Shown here piece by piece: positions 1-10,722 of a stretch of 43,578 nucleotides of DNA. Source of the stretch: Bacteroidia bacterium (GTDB lineage Bacteria > Bacteroidota > Bacteroidia > Chitinophagales > Chitinophagaceae); assembly GCA_030427635.1 (NCBI GenBank), contig JAUIBA010000034.1, positions 1-43,578 on the forward strand. The letters run 5' to 3'. Position 1 is the first letter of the stretch. Each line of letters opens with the position of its first letter. The notes below the pieces were generated by a model, which was not told where the DNA came from, made no database searches, and worked only from the letters and a program-made list of their open reading frames with translations. The position numbers were made by a program, and so were the translations under genes.

Positions 1-3000
1 TTGCAGTTGGTGTAGCAGTCGGGTTCTGTGCCGTAGTAGATGACAGGGAACTTCCTGCCCATGTGTACACTGTAGCACCACCAGATGGCGTAGCCGTAAG
101 CGTTACCGTGCCACCCGCACAGATAGGTCCGTTGTTCACAGGTGCAGCTACCGGCTTAGGGTTAACAGTAACCTGTGTTGTATATACTGTAGCTGGGCTA
201 CAACCTGGATTACCACTGCCATCTGTTACCGTAAGTGAATAAATTCCGGTAACGGTAGGAGTCACCGATGGGTTCTGCACAGTAGCGCTGAAACCTGAAG
301 GACCAGACCATGAATAAGTGCTGGCACCATTTGCAGGATTGGCAGTAAGCGTAGCCGAGCCACCTACACATATAGGCCCATTGTTGGTTGGTGCTGCTGT
401 AGGCACTGTATTTATAGTTACAGCCACACTACCCTGCGTACTCCAGCAGCCATCTGTGGAACGCGCCCTGAAATAATAAGTTCCTGAAGAAGAAACCGTT
501 TGCGGACTTCCTCCCAGTGCAGTACTTGTACCATTGGATGTTGTATTCTGGAAGAAGATAGAACCATCACTTCCATTAGAGCCACTTATAGACGTGCTGC
601 CGCAGAAAGTACCTGCACCCGATGCGGTAACAGCAGCCGGCGGTGTATATACTGTAAATGCCGAGGTATTACCGGAAGAAGGCACACTATTACAACCAAA
701 TGAATTCTGCACATTGGTAATCGTAATAGTTGTACCACCGGAACTGCTCAATGAGCCTGACGGTATGGAGAAAGTACCTGTGTTTGATGCAATAGTAACC
801 GTTGCGGTTGCACCGGCCACACTATTTACACCGGTAAGATTGTATGTGATAGTAAATGTACCATTACCCAGCGATGTAGAGTTGACCGTAACAGTAGATG
901 CTGTAGACGGACAAACTGAAGATGCCGAGGTACTGAAGTTGCTGACATTAGGATTAGGATTCACAGTAACTACTGCACTACCCTGCGTACCCCAGCAGCC
1001 AGCTGCAGACTGTGCCCTGAAGTAGTAAGTGCCTGATGTTGTAACATTGGCAGTTGTAGATGCGGTAGCTGTAGAAGTACCATTTGATGTAGTACCCTGA
1101 TAATATATTGTACCACTGCTGCCATTGCTGGCTGTAAGTGTTACACTGTTACAGGATGCAGGTGCCGGGGCCACTGTCACCGCTGTAGGCAATGGATTTA
1201 CAGAGATGGTAGCACTGCCGCTCATGTCTTTGGAGCATGTAGGGCTGGAGCTTGTTGCCACAACTGAATAGGTAGCTGCAGTGGTCTGCGCTGCAAATGA
1301 AATAGCGCTGCCTGTACCTGGTTTTGTATCTACAGTGGTAGCACCATTTTTCAGTGCATAGCTGATACCGCTCTGAGAGCCATTGAGCGATAGTACAACA
1401 CCCGACCCACCGGAGCAGTAAGAGCCACTGCCCGTTACTGTATAAGTATTAATAACAGGGATACTAACTGTAGCGGTGCTGGTTCTGGAGCATCCATCTC
1501 TTGTAGCAGTTGCGGTATAGATGGTAGTAGCAGAAGGCTGAGCATATACGGTATTTGAAACACCACCTGAATATGCAGTAGTAGCGCCGGCATTTGTATA
1601 GAGGCCTGTAACAGACGACCATGTAGTAGAGGCCGGCACCGTACCATAAATAGTAAAGGTAGGCCGTGCATTATATGAGTAAGTAACTGTAGTTACCGTT
1701 GTAGGGTTGGTTGTGGCATCTGAGCGATACACGAGACATGACTGGTAAGCTGTTGGTGTCCACCATTGTCTGTATGATGGTGTAGAGCTCCATCCGCCAC
1801 TGGTGTTGAATGTAACCTCAAATACCAGATTGTCTGTTCCGTTCCATGTATATGGTGTACCAAACGTAAATATATTATCTCCGAGTACAGGCACATAGTT
1901 TGCTGAGGCACGCAATGTGGTAAGGCCTGTAGTAATGAAAGATGTAAGCGTAGGTAGAGTAGTAGTCGTAACCCTTATCTGAAACTGTGGCAGGGTAAAT
2001 GCAGAGTTCACCTGCTGTGTACGGAAGTTCATACCGGTAATGGTACTACCAGCCTCATATCCCATTGCCGTCAGCTCTGATGCCCGCACCATAAACTGGC
2101 AGCGCTGGGCCGAATAGTACACCTGAAATACCGATGGGTAATCGTCTGCGGTAGCTGTATTTACAGAGTTCAGATTCGACTCTGTACCTACTACCTGGTT
2201 GTAAGGAAGCGTGCTCGCACTTGCTGTCAGCAATTGTGCAGGTCCTGTAGAGCAGGTGGTTGAAGAAGATGGACTCACAGAAAAGACCGATGGGCTGGCG
2301 TTAACCGTCTGCTGCTGTACGGCTACCACGCAGCCATTGCCCAATGTATAAGATACATTGGTAGTACCGGTAGTAATGCCCATGAATGATCCGCTAGATG
2401 AATTGATAGTACCTACCGCTGTAACAGAACTGCTCCAGGTACCACCGCCAACATTACCTGTAAGCGATGTGGCGGTTCCCACACAGGAGATATCAGAGCC
2501 CGATATAGCAGGTGTCTGTATAACAGTCACAACCTTACTGGCAGGTGTACCACAACCATTTGAATAGCTGATAAGTGTAGTACCTGTAGTGATACCTGTA
2601 ACAACACCGGTAGCTGCGCCTACTGTACCTACAGCTACATTGGAGCTGGTCCATGCACCTACCCCACCCGGATTGGTAAGGGTTATGTCAGCATCTGTAC
2701 ATACAGTTGATGCACCAGCTATAGCAGCTGGTGAGCCATTAACCACAAATGTAGCAGTAGAAGCACAACCGGAAACAGTGTAACTCATAGTAGCAGTACC
2801 TGCCGATGCACCCGCTGTAACAACACCCGTACCACTTATAGATGCTATACCCGCATTACTACTGGACCATGCTCCACCGCCCGGTGAAGATGACAAAGAG
2901 CTGGATCCCGACACACAGGCACTGAGCGTACCTGTAATGGCACCCGGCGTTGCGTTTACATTCACACGGGCAGTATTGGATGTATATGTTGTACCACATG

Positions 3001-4456
3001 CATTGGTCACTACACAATAATAATATGTAAACCCAACACTGGTTGTAGACGGACTGTAAGATGCATTTGTAGCGCCTGCTATCAATGTGCCACCAGTAGT
3101 GCTGTTGGTAGTACCATTATTATACCATTGATATGTATTTGTTCCGGTAGTTGTTAATGATATTGAAGGACTATATCCCACACATGTGTTTGTAGTCACC
3201 GGTGGCTGTGCCGTTATAGCATTAGGTACACTCGTGAGGCTGATTGTAGCCTGAAAACCGGAAGATGTAACACTTATATCACTGGTAAACCTTAGTGTAA
3301 GAGAACCATCTGCTGCGGTAGAAGTACGCACAGGTGGCGTACTACTGCCGCTGTATGTCCCTAATGATGGCGACCCTGTTGAATTCCCGTTATATACATA
3401 CAGGTAGTCATATCCGCTCTCTGTACCAAATGAGTTAAAGGTTAAGCTTACCTTGGCTCCCGATACCGCAGGATAAAGTGTAATGATACTGGTTGTACTG
3501 TTAGAATAATCTCCGGTACCTCCTGGATCAAAAACCAGACCACTGCAAACTGTTTCTGATACCGAACCTGAACCCGGCATTGTATAACAACTGCTTATAT
3601 CAAAGAATGTGCCTGCACTGGTAGCGCTGAACCCACTGTTACTGCAACCGACTGTGCAACGATAATATACAGGGCCTGAAATGGTAGTGGCATAGGTACT
3701 GTTGGTAGCGCCGGAAACACTACTCCAGGAAGCATTGTCCGACGAACTCTGCCACTGATACGTAAGCCCTGCCACACCTGTGGTAGAACCTGACAATGAC
3801 AATGTAGTAGCGAATGCACTGCAACCAGCCGATGCTGACCCTACAACTGTACCGGCAGTGGGCGTGCCGCTACATGCCGGCAATGGAGGATACGAATCCC
3901 ATGATATATCATCAATGAAAATATTATTACCGTAGTTACTTATACCTCTGAAATAAATATAGTTCGTAGCCCCAGTATAGGAGGCCGGTATAGAAAAGGT
4001 ATACTGATACCAGCCATTTGCACTTTCAGTCGGGGAAAGATTCCGCGATCTGTTTATCGTACCCAGCAAGGTTCCTCCCACAGATGTTGTAGTGTTAATA
4101 TACACAAGTACTCGGTCCGTATTTGAGGAATAACCATTATCTCTGTACATCCAGAAACTTACAGATGCGCTCGCGCTACCCCTTGCAGCCATGCTGAAAG
4201 CCGGAGTACGCAGAGAACGATCACCGGTAGAGTATGTATAGGAGTTAAACCTGGCCATACCAGCTCCCGAATGGGTGCTGATACTGGGGTTCGTTCCTGA
4301 CGTTACCCTGCTCCATGTTGCAGAAGTAGATGTAGTTACCAGCGCCCATCCCGTAGGCACAAACGTGGTACTATTAAAGCTTTCGGTATTTAACACCTGA
4401 GCCGATGAAACAACCCCAAGACACAAAGCAATTGCTGCGAGTAATAATTTCCTCAT
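1..4456 (-). CDS. Giant multi-domain secreted adhesin-like protein, N-terminal part
   Basis: The frame is open from an ATG at the high-coordinate end to the window edge, giving about 1485 residues without the C-terminus. Residues 1-20 (MRKLLLAAIALC...SSAQ) are a signal peptide. About 25-185 resemble a MAM/cleaved-adhesin beta-sandwich (FNSTTFVPTGWALVT, then FIDDISWDSYPP). About 190-285 are an Ig-like segment. About 290-405 look like a CUB domain (tyrosine-rich ESGYDYLYVYNG). Three Bid_2-like repeats of the type TWSSS.AVGTV..TGVVTG lie at about 500-725, a globular beta domain at about 745-925, then Ig/PKD-like repeats with paired cysteines up to the edge. A T9SS sorting domain would be expected at the missing C-terminus, but this is inference. 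Probable role is cell-surface adhesion or matrix; the exact ligand is unknown. Composition is strongly Thr/Ser/Gly, typical of these proteins. Confidence 0.88.
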   Translation of the reverse strand, partial: MRKLLLAAIALCLGVVSSAQVLNTESFNSTTFVPTGWALVTTSTSATWSRVTSGTNPSISTHSGAGMARFNSYTYSTGDRSLRTPAFSMAARGSASASVSFWMYRDNGYSSNTDRVLVYINTTTSVGGTLLGTINRSRNLSPTESANGWYQYTFSIPASYTGATNYIYFRGISNYGNNIFIDDISWDSYPPLPACSGTPTAGTVVGSASAGCSAFATTLSLSGSTTGVAGLTYQWQSSSDNASWSSVSGATNSTYATTISGPVYYRCTVGCSNSGFSATSAGTFFDISSCYTMPGSGSVSETVCSGLVFDPGGTGDYSNSTTSIITLYPAVSGAKVSLTFNSFGTESGYDYLYVYNGNSTGSPSLGTYSGSSTPPVRTSTAADGSLTLRFTSDISVTSSGFQATISLTSVPNAITAQPPVTTNTCVGYSPSISLTTTGTNTYQWYNNGTTNSTTGGTLIAGATNASYSPSTTSVGFTYYYCVVTNACGTTYTSNTARVNVNATPGAITGTLSACVSGSSSLSSSPGGGAWSSSNAGIASISGTGVVTAGASAGTATMSYTVSGCASTATFVVNGSPAAIAGASTVCTDADITLTNPGGVGAWTSSNVAVGTVGAATGVVTGITTGTTLISYSNGCGTPASKVVTVIQTPAISGSDISCVGTATSLTGNVGGGTWSSSVTAVGTINSSSGSFMGITTGTTNVSYTLGNGCVVAVQQQTVNASPSVFSVSPSSSTTCSTGPAQLLTASASTLPYNQVVGTESNLNSVNTATADDYPSVFQVYYSAQRCQFMVRASELTAMGYEAGSTITGMNFRTQQVNSAFTLPQFQIRVTTTTLPTLTSFITTGLTTLRASANYVPVLGDNIFTFGTPYTWNGTDNLVFEVTFNTSGGWSSTPSYRQWWTPTAYQSCLVYRSDATTNPTTVTTVTYSYNARPTFTIYGTVPASTTWSSVTGLYTNAGATTAYSGGVSNTVYAQPSATTIYTATATRDGCSRTSTATVSIPVINTYTVTGSGSYCSGGSGVVLSLNGSQSGISYALKNGATTVDTKPGTGSAISFAAQTTAATYSVVATSSSPTCSKDMSGSATISVNPLPTAVTVAPAPASCNSVTLTASNGSSGTIYYQGTTSNGTSTATASTTANVTTSGTYYFRAQSAAGCWGTQGSAVVTVNPNPNVSNFSTSASSVCPSTASTVTVNSTSLGNGTFTITYNLTGVNSVAGATATVTIASNTGTFSIPSGSLSSSGGTTITITNVQNSFGCNSVPSSGNTSAFTVYTPPAAVTASGAGTFCGSTSISGSNGSDGSIFFQNTTSNGTSTALGGSPQTVSSSGTYYFRARSTDGCWSTQGSVAVTINTVPTAAPTNNGPICVGGSATLTANPANGASTYSWSGPSGFSATVQNPSVTPTVTGIYSLTVTDGSGNPGCSPATVYTTQVTVNPKPVAAPVNNGPICAGGTVTLTATPSGGATVYTWAGSSLSSTTAQNPTATPTA

Positions 4457-4507
4457 AAATACGGTCGTTTATAACAACTTATGATTATGCACTATTTTAC
4501 AAATACT

Positions 4508-4550
4508 GTTATGCATATAGCAACACAAGCCGACAGATGCCATGCATAAC
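4508..4550. repeat. Inverted repeat upstream of the giant adhesin gene
   Basis: GTTATGCAT at 4508-4516 is matched by ATGCATAAC at 4542-4550, a perfect 9-bp inverted repeat separated by 25 bases. Allowing one mismatch extends it to 12 bp. It lies about 50-95 bases upstream of the start codon of the minus-strand adhesin gene, so it could be an operator or a hairpin in the leader. There is no independent evidence for a regulator. Confidence 0.35.
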
Positions 4551-4741
4551 TGTCAGCCAACGGAAAATTAACACAAAATTTAAGATAAACAAAGAATGTC
4601 TTAGCAAAAAGGCTTAAACAGTGGATAACAAGCCGATGTTTTGTTAAGACAAAAGTTATTAATTGAAATAAATTACAATTAATCTAAATGAAAATGCATG
4701 AAGATTTATAATCTGCGGACATCTCTGGAATATGAACAACA

Positions 4742-6244
4742 TTATTTACCACTCCATATAAATCGTTCTAAATCAGCTTTTGAATCAATGATACTAGCTC
4801 TGTAAAGTCTTGACACTTTCCATTTTTCACCTTCTCCTCCACCCATTTCCGGCAAAGCACTCCATTGTACTTTTTTATTTTTATCAACGATAAAAACCAG
4901 ACTATAAGGTGCATTCAGAGATGCAAATACAGAGCCATCAGAAAGCGTGACGATGTTACCCCCCTTAGCAAAATTTATGTGTTGCAGCTCTGATAGCGGC
5001 AGTATTTCAGCATCACAGATGAACTCCCACTGTTTTTGTAACTCAGTGCTACCTGAGTCAGGTTGAGACATCAAGATCAACTTTGGATAACTTTTACCGC
5101 TGCAGGCATTATTGTTAAAAAGGTATAAGTGTCCTTTTTCATCTGTTTTACAGCTGTGCTGCCCACAATACAGCTTGTTGGAAAGAGATGCTTCACTCCC
5201 ACTGTATACTGGCCCATAAGAATTCACAACATATCCTTCCGGATATTTTACTTTCAGGATACGATTAATGTTCTTATAGCTCAGATAGAGATGCCCTGTT
5301 CTGTCATCCATGTAAAATGCATTTATATGGGGGTCTACATCGAATGTGCTATCCTCTCTTATCATATCATGCACATCACTATGCAAAAAATAATCCGCCT
5401 CACGCCACTCCCATACTTTTTTGTAATTACTGTCAAACTCTACTATGGTGCTAAATGGAACCTGCTGATATAACGAACTATCTATTATTTCGCCATTCAC
5501 AGATTTTGAATCTTGTTTCCCCGGCAGCAGCCAGTAACTGGCATTGTATCTTATCGCCATATAATTCCCATTCTTCAGGCGTCCGAAGTCATGATGAAAT
5601 TCCCCTCTCTTAACACCTTTTATATTTCGTGCTGTCCATAATAGCTTGCCATCGTAAGATATTTCCTGCGGCACACCGTCCCCTTCGTTGATGAAAGTGA
5701 CAGTACCCTGAGGTGACATTTTCAGGTCAGATATAACCTTCTCATCCGTAGTAAGCAAATCAGATGGCACAAACCATACCGGCTCTCCTTCCATGTTGTA
5801 TAACGTATGCGTAGCATCCAGGAAAACATATGCATTCTTATGCGATTTTGCCTTTGTAATAACTCTGAATCGGAATGATGTTGCTTCGTCTGGTAGCGAG
5901 GCTACTTTAAACATATAAAGACTTCCCTTCTTTTCAGAGGTATTCCTTTTGGCAATTGGTGTTACTCTCCAGGTGTATACTGCACCAAAAGAAGGTAACT
6001 CAGCAATCACCCTGGAATCTTTTGTATTAATTACTGCTATTTTTTCAGCGGCATTAAACGCGGCATCATCAGGGACCCTACCTTTTACTACCTCCAGCAT
6101 ATAACTACCGGAGTATGCTTCATCAGGAAAGGAAAAACCTACTATTCTTGACGAAATGCAACTTCCATTTTCCGGTTTTATCTGAGCTTTTGATTCTATT
6201 ACTAATGGTAGGATTGCCAATAGTAACGATATTATTCTTATCAT
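4742..6244 (-). CDS. Arylsulfotransferase (ASST)-like secreted protein
   Basis: A 500-residue protein with an N-terminal signal peptide (MIRIISLLLAILPLVIESKAQ). The body has the beta-propeller pattern of the aryl-sulfate sulfotransferase family: repeated blades such as VFLDATHTLYNMEGEPVWF and STIVEFDSNYKKVWEWREAD. It carries the family's conserved histidines in FHHDFGRLKNGNYMA (His217/218), DPHINAFYMDD (His306) and GQHS (His363), followed by GHLYLFNNNACSG. Family members move sulfate between phenolic compounds without PAPS, using a histidine nucleophile in the periplasm. Here His363 would match that nucleophile. At the place of the family's active-site arginine (usual S-x-R) there is Lys324 (LSYKN), so catalysis is not assured. 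No partner DsbA/DsbB-like genes are nearby. The gene is isolated, with long spacers on both sides. Confidence 0.72.
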   Translation of the reverse strand: MIRIISLLLAILPLVIESKAQIKPENGSCISSRIVGFSFPDEAYSGSYMLEVVKGRVPDDAAFNAAEKIAVINTKDSRVIAELPSFGAVYTWRVTPIAKRNTSEKKGSLYMFKVASLPDEATSFRFRVITKAKSHKNAYVFLDATHTLYNMEGEPVWFVPSDLLTTDEKVISDLKMSPQGTVTFINEGDGVPQEISYDGKLLWTARNIKGVKRGEFHHDFGRLKNGNYMAIRYNASYWLLPGKQDSKSVNGEIIDSSLYQQVPFSTIVEFDSNYKKVWEWREADYFLHSDVHDMIREDSTFDVDPHINAFYMDDRTGHLYLSYKNINRILKVKYPEGYVVNSYGPVYSGSEASLSNKLYCGQHSCKTDEKGHLYLFNNNACSGKSYPKLILMSQPDSGSTELQKQWEFICDAEILPLSELQHINFAKGGNIVTLSDGSVFASLNAPYSLVFIVDKNKKVQWSALPEMGGGEGEKWKVSRLYRASIIDSKADLERFIWSGK

Positions 6245-6764
6245 AACACAAAACTAGCGAAGAAGGTTATATATCATTCATTTTCAGAAACTTATTCCCA
6301 AAAAGGACCATTCAAAACACAATGCCATAAATTAAATACATGCAACAAACAGTTAGTAAACATTGCACATTATTTAACTATTTGTTATTTACAAATTCAA
6401 AATAGATATTTATAAATGATTAAAAAAAATAGAAAGTTTAAATAACTGAAAGTTAGTTTTTAAATAAAACGGAAGTCAAAAATAAAAAAGCATAAATACT
6501 TAGTTAAATGTCAACGACATACCGAAAATATAGAATAACATGAAAACTTAAGCGAAAAACCGACATCACCATGGCTGGGAAGTGTCAAAATGATATTTTT
6601 GTGACTATTTCGCTAAATTTGATAAAAATAACACGATTGAATTAAATATTATTTTATTTATATTTTATCTCATTTAACCAGACGATTAACGTAATAACTC
6701 TTTATAGAGAAATACACATACATCCCATTAAAGTACGCCCTTCATATATACATATCAATATCTG
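6245..6764. other. AT-rich intergenic region between divergent genes
   Basis: This 520-base stretch separates the divergently transcribed ASST-like and cytochrome genes. It is visibly AT-rich with many A/T runs and stops in all frames. It must carry promoters for both genes. The one TAnnTTTG-type sequence I tested in its middle (TAAATTTG at 6614) has no TTG at the proper distance. I see no gene, RNA or repeat in it. Confidence 0.5.
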
Positions 6765-7811
6765 ATGAAAGAAGTAAACAATAATAACAATATCATTATC
6801 CCTGACATCACTACAATTAAGTTCTTATTTATCTCCGGAATTATCAGCATAATTGCAGGTATCGCCTCCTGTGGAGACGGTACTACGCCAGGTACACCGA
6901 CAGATAATACAGCAAGTATATCTTCAGATAGATATGAAGGTATACCGGATACAGGCCTGCTACCACACAACGACTCAGGCAATACTATCAGATACGGTCA
7001 ACAACTGCTGCTGAATACAGCATATTATATTGGTCCGGATGGTATAAAAGGTCATTATCTGGGCAACAAAATGAACTGTACCAATTGTCACCTGGATGCC
7101 GGTACAAGACCTTACGGATTTAACTTCTTTGAAACCTACAAACGCTACCCACAATACCGTGGCCGGGAAGACCGCATACTAACAATAGCAGAACGTGTAA
7201 ACAACTGTATAGAACGCCCACATAGCGGCACTCCCATGCCAGCTGACAGCGATGAAATGAAAGCTATTGTAGCATATATGAAATGGGTTTCAGAAAACGT
7301 TGATTCTGAAAAATACAAAGGACATATAGAGCTGCAACTGCCCGAAAGAGCAGCAGACCCTGTAGCCGGCGCCAAAATATATGTGGCTCAGTGTGCATCA
7401 TGCCATGGCAGTCATGGAGATGGTCTATGGAACAGTGACTCCTCCACATATGTATACCCTCCCTTATGGGGGCCACAGTCTTACCAGGCAGGCTCCAGCC
7501 TGCACCGTATAGTTATAGCAGCAAGGTTTATTAAAGCCAATATGCCCCATAAAATAGCTACATGGCTTAAGCCTGCGCTTACCGATGACGAAGCAGTAGA
7601 TGTAGCGGCATTCATAAACAATGATGCAGAAAACACCAGGCCTCACAAGAATGATAACAGCATTGCAGACTACCCCAACATAAATGTAAAACCAGTAGAT
7701 TTTCAGGACCCTCCGTTTGCAGATACGTTCACTGCTGCACAGCACAAATTCGGACCATGGCAGCCCATTGTCAGTTACCATGAAGCACATAACATGAAGG
7801 TCATATATTAA
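6765..7811 (+). CDS. tsdA: Diheme cytochrome c lipoprotein, TsdA (thiosulfate dehydrogenase) type
   Basis: A 348-residue protein with a hydrophobic segment ending in a lipobox (GIASC, Cys36), so probably membrane-anchored and exported. Two c-type heme sites are visible: CTNCH at 105-109, followed by LDAGTRPYGF, and CASCH at 210-214. The surroundings match the TsdA family: GNxxxCxxCHLDAG, ERVNNC (Cys148), YVYPPLWGPQSY and ANMP (Met260). In characterised TsdA a cysteine is the distal ligand of heme 1 and a methionine of heme 2. Cys148 and Met260 sit where these would be. TsdA joins two thiosulfates into tetrathionate, or runs the reverse reaction, passing electrons to a c-type cytochrome. No tsdB or sox gene is adjacent, so the electron partner is unknown. 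The symbol is by family resemblance. DUF2461 follows after a 55-base gap in the same direction. Confidence 0.8.
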   Translation: MKEVNNNNNIIIPDITTIKFLFISGIISIIAGIASCGDGTTPGTPTDNTASISSDRYEGIPDTGLLPHNDSGNTIRYGQQLLLNTAYYIGPDGIKGHYLGNKMNCTNCHLDAGTRPYGFNFFETYKRYPQYRGREDRILTIAERVNNCIERPHSGTPMPADSDEMKAIVAYMKWVSENVDSEKYKGHIELQLPERAADPVAGAKIYVAQCASCHGSHGDGLWNSDSSTYVYPPLWGPQSYQAGSSLHRIVIAARFIKANMPHKIATWLKPALTDDEAVDVAAFINNDAENTRPHKNDNSIADYPNINVKPVDFQDPPFADTFTAAQHKFGPWQPIVSYHEAHNMKVIY

Positions 7812-7866
7812 AGTCGTACAAAGCCTTAACTTCGTAACTTGCCTTTAGTAACCAAAACTTACCGTT

Positions 7867-8520
7867 ATGTTGCAGAAATCTTCAATCCAATTCCTCTCAC
7901 AACTGGCAGAGAATAATAACAAGCCCTGGTTTGATGCTCATAAAGACGAGTACCTGAAAGTAAAAGAAGATTTTGAAGCGCTTGTTACTTCGGTACTGGC
8001 AGGGTTAACCGAAATGGATCAGGTATTTGTAGACAGGAAGGCTAAGGATTGCATCATGCGTATATACCGCGATGTGAGATTCTCTAAAGACAAATCTCCA
8101 TACAAAACCAATCTGGGAGCAGGATTTGGTATGGGTGGCGGTAAAAATACCGGTGCTGGCTACTACCTGCATATACAACCGGGTAAAAGTTTTGCAGGTG
8201 GTGGCATGTGGCAACCTGAAGGCCCCGCACTAAAAGCTATAAGACAGGAAATAGATTATAATTTCGAAGAATTCAGCAACATAGTTGACAACAAAAAGTT
8301 CAAAAAGCTATTTACGCAGATAGATGGTGAAAAACTGGTAAAAGTACCGAAAGGATATGCCGAAGATAACCCTGCCATAGAGTACCTGAAATTAAAAAGC
8401 TTTACCGTAGGTACGGCTATATCAGACAAAGATATTACAGGAAAAAATGCAGTAGGTATCATCATGGAAGCATTCAGCACCATGAAGCCTTTTGTAGATT
8501 TCCTGAACCGGGCAGTATAA
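7867..8520 (+). CDS. DUF2461 family protein
   Basis: A 217-residue cytoplasmic protein with no signal peptide or membrane segment. It matches the DUF2461 / TIGR02453 family over its whole length. Key stretches are the start (IQFLSQLAENNNKPWFDAHK), the arginine-rich core DCIMRIYRDVRFSKDKSPYK and GYYLHIQPGKSFAGGGMW with QPEGPALKAIRQEID. The function of the family is not established. Length is normal for the family. It sits between the cytochrome and atpD, with 175 bases to atpD that contain a good promoter, so it is probably not cotranscribed with the ATP synthase genes. Confidence 0.9.
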   Translation: MLQKSSIQFLSQLAENNNKPWFDAHKDEYLKVKEDFEALVTSVLAGLTEMDQVFVDRKAKDCIMRIYRDVRFSKDKSPYKTNLGAGFGMGGGKNTGAGYYLHIQPGKSFAGGGMWQPEGPALKAIRQEIDYNFEEFSNIVDNKKFKKLFTQIDGEKLVKVPKGYAEDNPAIEYLKLKSFTVGTAISDKDITGKNAVGIIMEAFSTMKPFVDFLNRAV

Positions 8521-8622
8521 CAAATTGCACGTTTTTACATATATTAGCAAAGGTGGGTAACTACGAAAACTGACAACCTTAGTTTATTGTGAATAACTCA
8601 ATAGTTGTTTTATGTTATAAAT

Positions 8623-8654
8623 TTTGGCTTTTGAATATACAGGCCTTACCTTTG
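8623..8654 (+). promoter_or_regulatory. Bacteroidota-type promoter of atpD
   Basis: A TTTG at 8623-8626 is followed after 20 bases by TACCTTTG at 8647-8654. This matches the Bacteroidota housekeeping pattern TTTG-N19/20-TAnnTTTG exactly in the -7 box. The expected transcription start is near 8661, giving a leader of about 35 bases before the atpD start codon. Confidence 0.7.
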
Positions 8655-8686
8655 CGCAAAATTTCACAAACATTATAATTATATAA

Positions 8687-10201
<1,515 letters not shown>

Positions 10202-10361
10202 CTTTCGGGTAGAAAGTAATTAGTAGAAAGTAGAAAGTCTTACGACACCTCACTTGTACTAATTGAGAATAGCTTTATACTTTATAAGTCGTAGGACATA
10301 CGGATGTATAAAAACTGAGAATAGAATACGGCTTTATACTTTTGACTTTATACTTAGAACA

Positions 10362-10625
10362 ATGAACTTAGAAATACTGACACCAGAGCATAAGGTTTAC
10401 AGCGGCAAAGTATATGGCATTCAGCTGCCAGGTACAAACGGTGCTTTTGAAATACTGGAAAAGCACGCTCCGCTTATTGCATCACTGGGTAAAGGTAAAA
10501 TGAAAGTGCTGCTGGATAAGAGCATGAAGAATACAGAGACTTACGATATCTCTGCCGGCTTTGTAGAAGTACTGGGCGAGAACGTAAGTGTACTGATAGA
10601 AGATGCTACTGCTCAGGCTCAGTAA
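10362..10625 (+). CDS. atpC: F1 ATP synthase subunit epsilon (short form)
   Basis: An 87-residue protein starting MNLEILTPEHKVYSGKVYG, the usual start of the epsilon beta-sandwich, with LPGTNGAFEILEKHAPLIASL and a conserved end (SAGFVEVLGENVSVLIEDA). The reading frame is open 33 codons further upstream, but that part has no family resemblance, so the start at MNLEIL is chosen. Only the N-terminal beta-sandwich is present. The C-terminal helical hairpin that inhibits the enzyme in other bacteria is absent, as is common in this phylum. It lies 160 bases after atpD and is followed directly by a strong terminator. Confidence 0.93.
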   Translation: MNLEILTPEHKVYSGKVYGIQLPGTNGAFEILEKHAPLIASLGKGKMKVLLDKSMKNTETYDISAGFVEVLGENVSVLIEDATAQAQ

Positions 10626-10647
10626 CCGACATTATACAATATCAGAT

Positions 10648-10687
10648 AAACGAAGAAAGCTGCTCCATAGAGCAGCTTTCTTCGTTT
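10648..10687. terminator. Strong bidirectional terminator between atpC and the acyl-CoA dehydrogenase
   Basis: An 18-bp perfect stem (AAACGAAGAAAGCTGCTC at 10648-10665, complement at 10670-10687) with a 4-base CATA loop. The outer part of the stem is A-rich on the left and T-rich on the right, so it can end transcription in both directions. That suits its place between the convergent atpC and acyl-CoA dehydrogenase genes. Confidence 0.9.
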
Positions 10688-10722
10688 ATACGTACATAGG
10701 GAAGCAGTAGCTCCCCTACCCC

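Noticed and set aside
500..1025. Plus-strand open frames opposite the left-edge adhesin
   Set aside because: Val/Pro/Thr-rich frames of this kind are the usual antisense shadows of Thr/Gly/Ser-rich Ig repeats. The minus frame is continuous over 4.4 kb with recognisable domains.
6249..6256. TAGTTTTG promoter box on the minus strand
   Set aside because: It matches the -7 consensus but ends only 4 bases before the ASST-like start codon and has no TTG at the right distance.
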